44,787 nt of DNA from positions 1 to 44,787 of IMG/VR virus record IMGVR_UViG_3300013004_000069. One strand, 5' to 3'. Origin of the DNA: a virus. This document shows positions 9,039-15,261 of the stretch, piece by piece; the first letter of the stretch is position 1; every line of letters starts with the position of its first letter. The translations under genes were made by a program, and so were the position numbers. Under the pieces are notes generated by a model, which was not told where the DNA came from, did no database searches, and saw only the letters and a program-made list of their open reading frames with translations.

Positions 9039-10289
9039 ATGTCAACTATATTCGTACAAATAGCGGCCTTTAGAGACCCCCAACTTAATCCCACCTTACA
9101 AGATATGATTTTCAAAGCCAAGTATCCTGAGAACTTGAGGGTTGGTATTTGTAATCAATATAATGAAGAAGATAATTTCAATTTAGATGAATACAGAAAT
9201 GATGATAGATTTAGAATCATTGATGTGTTTGATAAGGAATCTTTGGGTGTATGTTGGGCAAGACATAGTGTACAACAATTATATTCAGGTGAAACATATA
9301 CATTACAGATTGATTCTCATATGAGATTTGAACAAGATTGGGATGTTACCTTAATTGATATGATTAATAGTTTACAGTTAAGTGGTTACAGTAAACCATT
9401 GTTAACTGGTTATGTATCTTCATTTGACCCAGATAATGACCCTGAAGGTAGAGTGAATGAACCTTGGAGAATGACCTTTGATAGATTTATACCTGAAGGT
9501 GCTGTATTCTTTTTACCTGAAGTTATACCAGGATGGCAAGAACTAACAAGTCCAATTCCCGCAAGATTTTATTCAGCTCATTTCTGTTTTACATTAGGTG
9601 AGTTTAGTAATGAAGTTCAACATGACCCTGAATACTATTTCCACGGAGAAGAAATTAGTGTTGGTGTTAGAGCATTCACTCACGGATATGATTTATTCCA
9701 TCCACATAGAGTTGTTATTTGGCACGAGTATACCAGAAAAGGTAGAACGAAACAATGGGATGTTGATAAGGTTTGGTTTAAGAAGAATGAAAAATCACAC
9801 GCAAGAAATAGAAGATTGTTTGGTATGGATGGTGAAATATTTAACCCTGAAGAGTTTGGTAAATACGGATTTGGTACTGAAAGAACTTTAGAAGATTATG
9901 AGAAATACGCAGGTATTAAGTTTAATAAAAGAGGAGTACAAAAATATACAACAGATAAATACTATCCACCAAATCCATATAATTTTGAGACAGAGGAAGA
10001 TTATTTAAATAGTTTTGCGAGCGTGTTCAAACATTGTATTGATGTTGGATTTACATCTGTACCTGAAAAAGATTATGATTTTTGGGTTGTAGCATTCCAC
10101 GACTCAAAAGATGAAACGATGTTTAGACAAGATGCTGACATTAATGAAATAAACAGAGTAATGCAAGACCCTGATGGATATTGTAAGATATGGAGAGAGT
10201 TTAATACGATTCAAAAACCAGCATATTGGGTTGTATGGCCACATTCAAAATCAAAAGGGTGGTGTGATAGATTAACTGGTAATTTGTAA
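9039..10289 (+). CDS. GlcNAc-transferase-like glycosyltransferase
   Basis: 416 residues from the ATG at 9039 (MSTIFVQIAAFRDPQ); an in-frame TTG at 9024 is possible but less likely. It opens like the GlcNAc glycosyltransferase family that includes Skp1 GlcNAc-transferases: IFVQIAAFRDPQL, a nucleotide-sugar-binding N-terminus, then LQIDSHMRF at about 89-97, where Asp92-x-His94 replaces the usual DxD metal site. The later block YDLFHPHRVVIWHEYTR also matches that family's pattern. It is probably a retaining GlcNAc transferase acting on hydroxylated residues or a glycan. It heads a run of four glycosyltransferases (9039-13529) right after the fibre genes. The acceptor cannot be read from the sequence; phage fibres or host surface glycans are both possible. 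Confidence 0.75.
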   Translation: MSTIFVQIAAFRDPQLNPTLQDMIFKAKYPENLRVGICNQYNEEDNFNLDEYRNDDRFRIIDVFDKESLGVCWARHSVQQLYSGETYTLQIDSHMRFEQDWDVTLIDMINSLQLSGYSKPLLTGYVSSFDPDNDPEGRVNEPWRMTFDRFIPEGAVFFLPEVIPGWQELTSPIPARFYSAHFCFTLGEFSNEVQHDPEYYFHGEEISVGVRAFTHGYDLFHPHRVVIWHEYTRKGRTKQWDVDKVWFKKNEKSHARNRRLFGMDGEIFNPEEFGKYGFGTERTLEDYEKYAGIKFNKRGVQKYTTDKYYPPNPYNFETEEDYLNSFASVFKHCIDVGFTSVPEKDYDFWVVAFHDSKDETMFRQDADINEINRVMQDPDGYCKIWREFNTIQKPAYWVVWPHSKSKGWCDRLTGNL

Positions 10290-10290
10290 A

Positions 10291-10983
10291 ATGTTTGATA
10301 TTCGTAAGGTAAAAAAAATAGTAATAAACTTAGAAAGGAGACCCGATAGATTAAAGTTATTCAAAGACGAAATGGATTTTATTGGTTGGGAGTATGATAT
10401 TTTTAAGGCGATTGATTATGGTAGTTATTTAGGTTGTGCTTACTCTCACTTAAAAATATTAGAGGACTTCTTAGCTACTGATGAGAAATACATTATGATA
10501 TTTGAGGACGATTGTTATTTTATGCCTTATGTAAAAGAACAATTGGAAAAATCACTATTTGAGTTGAGTGAAGTAGATTGGGATTATTTTCATTTAGGAC
10601 CTAGTATAAATTGTCCTGTTAATAATTTCTCCAACCATTTACTAAATCTTAGTGAATTACCAAAACAAGAAGAACACCATAGGGGAATCTATAATACTGT
10701 TTGTTATATTATTAATAGGAAGTTTGCTCAGATGGCTATAAAATGGAATGAAAAAAATCAAAAAGCTATCGACCAATATTATTATGAAGACATTTTTAAA
10801 GAACTAAAGTGTTTCGCCCCATCTTTACCTTTAGTAACTCAAAGAGTGGGGTTCTCTGATATCAATAAAACCACCGATAACAATCATTATTTAATAACTT
10901 ACAACTGGAACTTGTATACTAAGAACAAATTAGATATACAATATTACGATATAAATTATTGTGAAAACCTGAAATACTCATAA
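10291..10983 (+). CDS. GT25-family glycosyltransferase (LPS-type)
   Basis: 230 residues, starting one base after the previous stop. Three hallmarks of glycosyltransferase family 25 are present: IVINLERRPDRL near residues 11-21, GCAYSHLKILEDF near 49-61 and IMIFEDDCYFMPY near 68-80, where EDD is the metal and sugar-nucleotide site. Family members transfer galactose or glucose in lipooligosaccharide or collagen-type glycosylation. The length agrees with bacterial GT25 proteins, so it looks complete. Its place inside a four-gene glycosyltransferase run suggests it extends a glycan begun or finished by the neighbours. The acceptor is unknown. Confidence 0.8.
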   Translation: MFDIRKVKKIVINLERRPDRLKLFKDEMDFIGWEYDIFKAIDYGSYLGCAYSHLKILEDFLATDEKYIMIFEDDCYFMPYVKEQLEKSLFELSEVDWDYFHLGPSINCPVNNFSNHLLNLSELPKQEEHHRGIYNTVCYIINRKFAQMAIKWNEKNQKAIDQYYYEDIFKELKCFAPSLPLVTQRVGFSDINKTTDNNHYLITYNWNLYTKNKLDIQYYDINYCENLKYS

Positions 10984-10984
10984 T

Positions 10985-11863
10985 ATGAAAACATTATTCC
11001 TAACTTGTATATACAATAACTTATTTGGTACTGAGTTTGGTGGTAGACCTAGTAGAGAAGAACATTATAAATATAGCTTGTTATCACTATTGAGAATGAC
11101 AAGTGCCGATTTTATTTGTTATACAAATCCAAGTGATTTGTCAAATCTGGAACATTTTTTTCATAATCAAAATGGAATATCAAAAGATAAATTAAAATTC
11201 ATTCCTTTCAAACTAAAGGATACAAAACATCATCATATTTTTTCGAAGTACAAAGACATTGATACGATAAAGAATGGTGATAGATGTTTTGAAATTCAGT
11301 ACAATAAGTTTTTTTGGTTTTTCAATGAAACGTTAAGTTACGACAACTATTATTGGATAGATGCAGGTCTAAGTCATTGTGGTATTATTCCCGACAAGTA
11401 TTTGGTGAACAATAACACTTATCAAAGATATTTTAATTCTTACTTTTTTGATGACACCTTTTTAGATAGGTTAATTGAAAAATCGAAGGACAAGATTTTA
11501 GTAATTGGTAAATCTAATACTGGCTCAAATTTTTGGTCGAATACTTTACCCAATGAATATTATATAGAATACGATAGTTCGTATCATATAATTGGTGGTT
11601 TATTTGGTGGAACAAAAAAAGTTATGAAAAAATTTGTTGAGGAGTTTGAAAGGATTTTCTTGTGGGTTACTGAAAAAGAAAAAAAACTATATTCTGAGGA
11701 ACAAATTATGACCACAATCTTTATGAATAATAAAGAATGGTTTAATTTATTTTCATTCGATGTTTGGTGGCACGAAAACAATTTAACACCTGATTGTCCA
11801 TCAAATTATTTAACAATTAACAAAAGTTTTTATAAAAGTTTGGAGGATATAAAAGGTGAATAA
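10985..11863 (+). CDS. HtrL/YibB-like (WlaTC-type) putative glycosyltransferase
   Basis: 292 residues. The blocks YYWIDAGLSH (about 122-131), IIGGLFGGTKK (about 200-210) and EEQIMTTIF (about 237-245) match the pattern of the HtrL/YibB and WlaTC proteins found in lipopolysaccharide and capsule loci. The same blocks recur in the N-terminal half of the next gene (FWIDAGITN, RGGFFGGKK, GTEESIFTIM), so the two are distant paralogues. IDAG probably holds the acidic metal-binding residue of a GT-A fold. The last eight bases overlap the GTG start of the next gene, which suggests translational coupling. Catalysis is inferred from family context and not demonstrated for this branch. Confidence 0.65.
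   Translation: MKTLFLTCIYNNLFGTEFGGRPSREEHYKYSLLSLLRMTSADFICYTNPSDLSNLEHFFHNQNGISKDKLKFIPFKLKDTKHHHIFSKYKDIDTIKNGDRCFEIQYNKFFWFFNETLSYDNYYWIDAGLSHCGIIPDKYLVNNNTYQRYFNSYFFDDTFLDRLIEKSKDKILVIGKSNTGSNFWSNTLPNEYYIEYDSSYHIIGGLFGGTKKVMKKFVEEFERIFLWVTEKEKKLYSEEQIMTTIFMNNKEWFNLFSFDVWWHENNLTPDCPSNYLTINKSFYKSLEDIKGE
11842..11846 (+). promoter_or_regulatory. Shine-Dalgarno GGAGG deciding the GTG start at 11856
   Basis: GGAGG lies 9 bases before the GTG at 11856, inside the end of the preceding gene. It supports the non-ATG start and is unusual, because most genes here have no Shine-Dalgarno. Confidence 0.6.
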
Positions 11864-13529
11864 TTTAACATTAGTAACAGGATTATGGGATATAGGTAGA
11901 GACCAATTAACTGAAGGTTGGTCAAGAACATACCAACACTATTTAGATAAGTTTGAAAGTTTACTCAAATTAGATGTAAACTTAATAATATTTGGTGATA
12001 CCGACTTACAAAGATTTGTAGAACAAAGAAGAGATTCACATAACACACAATTCATAATAAGACCAAAAGATTGGTTCATTAATAATGAGTTCTATCCAAA
12101 GATACAAAAGATTAGGCAAGACCCAAGTTGGTACAATCAAGTTGGTTGGTTAAAAGATTCAACCCAAGCAAAACTTGAAATGTATAATCCTTTGGTTATG
12201 TCCAAAATGTTCTTACTAAATGATGCAAGAATATTGGATAAGTTTAACTCAGATTATATGTTTTGGATTGATGCTGGTATTACAAACACAATTCATCCTG
12301 GTTATTTTACCCACGATAAAGTATTAGACAAATTACCCAAATATGTAGATAGATTCCATTTCGTTTGTTTCCCTTATGAAACAAGTACAGAGATTCACGG
12401 ATTTGAAATAAATGCGATGAATAATTACACCAAAACAAAAACAAACAGAGTTGCAAGGGGTGGTTTCTTTGGTGGAAAAAAAGAAAGAATCAATGATATG
12501 AACTCATTGTATTATATGTTACTTAATGATTCATTATCAAAAGGATTTATGGGCACTGAAGAATCCATATTCACAATAATGACTTATCTATATCCCCAAC
12601 ATATCAACTATTCAATGATAGAGGGTAATGGATTGATGGGTAAGTTTTTTGAGGATTTGAAGAACGACACATTGGAAGTATTAAATGAAACACCTGAACC
12701 AATCAAATATCAAAGTAATGATATATCTAAGGTGGGTTTATATGTTATCACATTCAACTCACCAAAACAATTTGAGACCTTAATAAAATCAATGTTAGAA
12801 TATGATAGGGATTTTATAACCAAACCAAGAAAGTTTTTGTTGGATAACTCAACAGATTTATCAACAACACCAAGATATAAAGAATTGTGTGAACAATATG
12901 GATTTGAACATATAAAGAAAGATAATATTGGCATAATGGGGGGTAGGATATTTGTTGCCGAACATTTTAATGATACCGATTTAGATTTCTACTGGTTTTG
13001 GGAAGATGATATGTTTTTCTATCCAAAGAATGAAACTTGTAAAAATGGATTTAATAGATATGTAATCAACTTATATCAAAAAAGTTTAGAGATTATTCAA
13101 AAAGAAAAGTTCGATTTTCTTAAACTAAATTATACGGAGTTTTATGGTGACAATGGAACACAGTGGGCGTGGTACAATGTACCCCAAGATTTTAGACAAA
13201 AACATTGGCCAAACAATCCAAAACTTCCACAGATGGGATTAGACCCAAATGCACCTAAAACAAAGTTTGAATTCATCAGTACTCATAAAGGTGTACCATA
13301 TGTAGGTGGAGAAATCTACCTATCAAATTGGCCAATCGTTTTAAGTAAAGAAGGTAATTATAAATGTTATTTGGAAACAAAATGGGCTCACCCATTCGAA
13401 CAGACCCTCATGTCGTATTGTTACCAAGAAACAATAAAAGGGAAAATTAAACCTGGTTTATTGTTGTTAACCCCCACCGAGCACAATAGGTTCGACCATT
13501 ACGATTCAAAATTGAGAAAAGAAAATTAA
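11856..13529 (+). CDS. Two-domain glycosyltransferase (HtrL/YibB-like plus GT-A)
   Basis: 557 residues from a GTG start backed by GGAGG at 11842. The N-terminal half (about 1-285) is HtrL/YibB-like: TLVTGLWDIGR, MFWIDAGITN at about 137-146, ARGGFFGGKK and GTEESIFTIM. From about 290 a second domain begins with VGLYVITFNSPKQFETLIKS, a typical start of GT2-like GT-A enzymes, and carries FYWFWEDDMFF near 378-388 as the acidic metal site. The domains are found separately in other proteins, so this appears to be a fusion that could add two sugars in sequence. It is the last gene of the glycosyltransferase run; a host-type promoter for the downstream RNA starts 18 bases after its stop. Confidence 0.7.
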   Translation: MNNLTLVTGLWDIGRDQLTEGWSRTYQHYLDKFESLLKLDVNLIIFGDTDLQRFVEQRRDSHNTQFIIRPKDWFINNEFYPKIQKIRQDPSWYNQVGWLKDSTQAKLEMYNPLVMSKMFLLNDARILDKFNSDYMFWIDAGITNTIHPGYFTHDKVLDKLPKYVDRFHFVCFPYETSTEIHGFEINAMNNYTKTKTNRVARGGFFGGKKERINDMNSLYYMLLNDSLSKGFMGTEESIFTIMTYLYPQHINYSMIEGNGLMGKFFEDLKNDTLEVLNETPEPIKYQSNDISKVGLYVITFNSPKQFETLIKSMLEYDRDFITKPRKFLLDNSTDLSTTPRYKELCEQYGFEHIKKDNIGIMGGRIFVAEHFNDTDLDFYWFWEDDMFFYPKNETCKNGFNRYVINLYQKSLEIIQKEKFDFLKLNYTEFYGDNGTQWAWYNVPQDFRQKHWPNNPKLPQMGLDPNAPKTKFEFISTHKGVPYVGGEIYLSNWPIVLSKEGNYKCYLETKWAHPFEQTLMSYCYQETIKGKIKPGLLLLTPTEHNRFDHYDSKLRKEN

Positions 13530-13547
13530 AAAAAAATCAATAAAAGT

Positions 13548-13578
13548 TTTGGATATTTATAAAGAGATTGTATCTTTG
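13548..13578 (+). promoter_or_regulatory. Bacteroidetes-type sigma promoter (TTTG-N19-TAnnTTTG)
   Basis: TTTG at 13548-13551, exactly 19 bases, then TATCTTTG at 13571-13578. This matches the known -33/-7 consensus of the Bacteroidetes primary sigma factor at every defined position. A TATTTAT element (13554-13560) sits in the spacer. Transcription would start near 13584, just upstream of the gene-free region. Confidence 0.75.
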
Positions 13579-13584
13579 TAAAAC

Positions 13585-13790
13585 AATAAAGGGTTAGAAT
13601 AATGGTCTTGGTTGATGACTTTCCTTAAAGTTAGGGTGTGTGGGCAACTCCTGATAGTCGAAAATGATAGACAGCTTGATTACATCGAAAGATGGTGACT
13701 ATTGGCTCTCTGGTATATAGCCAAACCAGCGTGTCTCCAAAGTACGAAAATTGGAAACTTGAAAAGGGTGAGAATTATTCTCACCTTTTT
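13585..13790 (+). ncRNA. Putative stand-alone structured RNA, about 200 nt
   Basis: No credible gene lies on the plus strand here, yet the stretch has its own promoter and a strong terminator, and the gene beyond is convergent, so it is not a leader. Visible helices: ACTTT/AAAGT closing a CCTT loop (about 13618-13631); CTGATAGTC pairing with GACTATTGG (about 13651 and 13697); CATC-GAAA-GATG with a GNRA tetraloop (13683-13694); TTGGCT/AGCCAA (about 13702-13724); TCCAA/TTGGA (about 13736-13755); then the terminator stem. It is richer in G and C than its surroundings. An 18-codon frame (13664-13720) lies inside the helices and is probably incidental. It does not look like tRNA or tmRNA, and the class is unknown to me. 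Confidence 0.6.
13762..13790. terminator. Bidirectional intrinsic terminator
   Basis: Perfect 8-bp stem GGTGAGAA (13767-13774), loop TTA, TTCTCACC (13778-13785), with AAAA before and TTTTT after. It can end both the plus-strand RNA and the convergent minus-strand gene, whose stop codon overlaps the T run. Confidence 0.85.
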
Positions 13791-14367
13791 ATATTGTATA
13801 TTTACCGCAATACTCATAATTTTTATCACGCATTTCAACCCCTTTAATTTGAGTTTTCAATGTTATCCTATATCTTTTACTTTCAAAGATATTCTTATGG
13901 ACAACGAATGCGACTGTATATGGTACTATTTTCCCATTCTTGGTTATAGAATCTGTTTTGATAGTAAAACAAAGTTCTTTCTTGTTATCCCAATTATTAT
14001 TAACAATCGTATCATAAATTGAGGGTATTGATTTAAAAACTAAATCGACACCTTCGGTGGTAAAAGGATTGTATATATCAGGGTTATTTTTGTTTTCTGG
14101 TTCGTCCTTTCTTCTATATCTACTACAATAATGGTCAGTTTGTTCAACAGTAAATCTACTTCTTTTATATTTGTAACTTTTTAATTCATCGTAATAACTC
14201 TCTATTATTTTTTTAGCATAATTAAATAGACCATCATTACATTTTAGTGTTGTTGACCCTTCATTTAATAAAATGAGATGATTTAATTCATTTATGGAAA
14301 TTTCTTTCACATAGATTTTTTTAGGGTAAAATTCCTCAAATAATATTTTTCTTATCAATTTTTCCAT
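13789..14367 (-). CDS. Hypothetical protein, 192 residues
   Basis: The start is taken as the ATG at 14367 (MEKLIRKILFEEFYPKK). A longer version from a TTG at 14388 would include the TATTTAT element at 14374-14380, which lies only 6 bases upstream of the ATG and more likely belongs to the promoter. The protein is basic and rich in Lys, Tyr and Asn, with no signal peptide or membrane helix. A central CSRYRRKDEPENKNNPDIYN segment looks like an exposed loop, and the C-terminal part alternates beta strands (ELCFTIKTDS, VPYTVAFVVH, YRITLKTQI). I recognise no family. Its stop falls in the shared terminator, so it is a single-gene transcript divergent from the gene at 14414. Confidence 0.65.
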   Translation of the reverse strand: MEKLIRKILFEEFYPKKIYVKEISINELNHLILLNEGSTTLKCNDGLFNYAKKIIESYYDELKSYKYKRSRFTVEQTDHYCSRYRRKDEPENKNNPDIYNPFTTEGVDLVFKSIPSIYDTIVNNNWDNKKELCFTIKTDSITKNGKIVPYTVAFVVHKNIFESKRYRITLKTQIKGVEMRDKNYEYCGKYTI

Positions 14368-14373
14368 ACAAAT

Positions 14374-14380
14374 ATAAATA
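14374..14380 (-). promoter_or_regulatory. TATTTAT element before the minus gene at 14367
   Basis: Minus-strand TATTTATA, 6 bases upstream of the ATG at 14367. The following bases (TATATTTG) also fit the host -7 consensus TAnnTTTG. Confidence 0.4.
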
Positions 14381-14393
14381 CCATACAAAAGAG

Positions 14394-14413
14394 TATTTAT
14401 ATATAAAAACTAA
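14394..14413 (+). promoter_or_regulatory. 20-base promoter-like block before 14414
   Basis: TATTTATATATAAAAACTAA runs right up to the ATG at 14414. The same 20 bases occur on the minus strand before the neck gene (20064-20045). Such identity in two non-homologous contexts suggests a functional promoter and leader. Confidence 0.55.
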
Positions 14414-15166
14414 ATGGAATTCTTTATTAAAAAGAACGCAACCCTACCCCTCCTTAAGCTTCAGGTGGTGAAGAATGGCAGATTGGATTATGATAATTTT
14501 ATGTCGTTAATCGAAGAATCGGCATTATTCTTTTCAATGATGGATGTGGAGACTGGTGTTCCAAAGATTACATCGAGACCTGCGGGATTTGTTGAAAAAA
14601 CAAATGTTGACCCTAATGCTGACCCTGAATATTATTTATACTATCAATTTCAAAATAGAGACACAAATAGAGTAGGAAGATTCGAGGGTCAATTTATGTT
14701 AAGAAGTTCTGATGGTGTATTAATTTTACCTATTAGAGAAAAGTTATATATTAATGTACAAGAATCTTATATTGCTGATGATTTGGAATATGATAGTTGT
14801 TATGTATCAGAGTTTCCTTGTTGTATAAATGGCCCTGCAACTGGACTAACAATTAATCTTAATTTAACAAGTATTGTAACATCAGGTTCAGTAAATGTTG
14901 ATTATGTTATAACTTCATCACAACAATTAAACAATCAATTAGATTTAACTTTCACAAATACATTAGGTCAAATAACTGGTACAGGTATTACAATTACATC
15001 AGCAATAACAATTAATTCAGGTACAACAATAGGATATGCTCAAGTTATAACTGGTGATGATTATACGGATTTAGATGGTACATCAGTATTCACTAATTTA
15101 GCTGTAACTTATCCTATTTCCTACACTTTCGACATAACCACTAATAGTATTTTTCCTGATTTGTAA
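14414..15166 (+). CDS. Probable virion structural protein, two beta domains
   Basis: 250 residues starting directly after a TATTTATATATAAAAACTAA block. The N-terminal 130 residues (FIKKNATLPLLKLQVVKNG, then LFFSMMDVETGVPKI, YYLYYQFQNRDTNRVGRFEGQF and PIREKLYINVQESYI) show the layout of an Ig-like baseplate or fibre attachment domain. The remainder (from about 135, after CCINGPATG) is Thr/Ser/Gly/Asn-rich like the fibre proteins in this window. It is probably a tail or baseplate accessory protein with a separate surface domain. Family assignment is uncertain. It lies alone between the hypothetical minus gene and the DNA polymerase leader. Confidence 0.55.
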   Translation: MEFFIKKNATLPLLKLQVVKNGRLDYDNFMSLIEESALFFSMMDVETGVPKITSRPAGFVEKTNVDPNADPEYYLYYQFQNRDTNRVGRFEGQFMLRSSDGVLILPIREKLYINVQESYIADDLEYDSCYVSEFPCCINGPATGLTINLNLTSIVTSGSVNVDYVITSSQQLNNQLDLTFTNTLGQITGTGITITSAITINSGTTIGYAQVITGDDYTDLDGTSVFTNLAVTYPISYTFDITTNSIFPDL

Positions 15167-15192
15167 TTTGACTTAATTAGTTCTTCATTTTA

Positions 15193-15199
15193 TATTTAT
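15193..15199 (+). promoter_or_regulatory. TATTTAT element before the DNA polymerase leader
   Basis: TATTTATA about 60 bases upstream of the polymerase ATG. A start just downstream would give an mRNA leader containing the hairpin at 15214-15230. Confidence 0.4.
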
Positions 15200-15212
15200 A
15201 AGGACAAGGTAA

Positions 15213-15251
15213 ATGTCATCCAGTATGACAGCTAATATACTGAACTTATAA
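15213..15251 (+). other. Possible 12-codon leader peptide ahead of DNA polymerase
   Basis: ATG at 15213 to TAA at 15249-15251, reading MSSSMTANILNL, preceded by AAGG-type purine runs. It ends 10 bases before the polymerase start and encloses the 15214-15230 hairpin. It may be coincidental in so short a frame. Confidence 0.25.
15214..15230 (+). promoter_or_regulatory. Hairpin in the DNA polymerase mRNA leader
   Basis: TGTCAT, loop CCAGT, ATGACA: a perfect 6-bp stem 31 bases upstream of the polymerase ATG. In T4 and RB69 the polymerase gp43 represses its own translation by binding a leader hairpin; an equivalent role here is inferred from position and shape, with no sequence match claimed. Confidence 0.4.
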
Positions 15252-15261
15252 AAATATAATA

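Noticed and set aside
13651-13666. CTGATAGTCGAAA resembling a hammerhead ribozyme core
   Set aside because: The required CTGATGA core is not present and the flanking stems do not fit a hammerhead.
13664-13720. 18-codon frame within the putative RNA, considered as a tmRNA-like tag
   Set aside because: No tRNA-like ends, no ALAA-type tag ending, and the frame lies inside predicted helices; total length is too short for tmRNA.
13702-14022. 106-residue plus-strand frame across the RNA region and the minus gene
   Set aside because: It crosses a strong terminator and the opposite-strand gene at 13789-14367, and reads as low-quality hydrophobic sequence.
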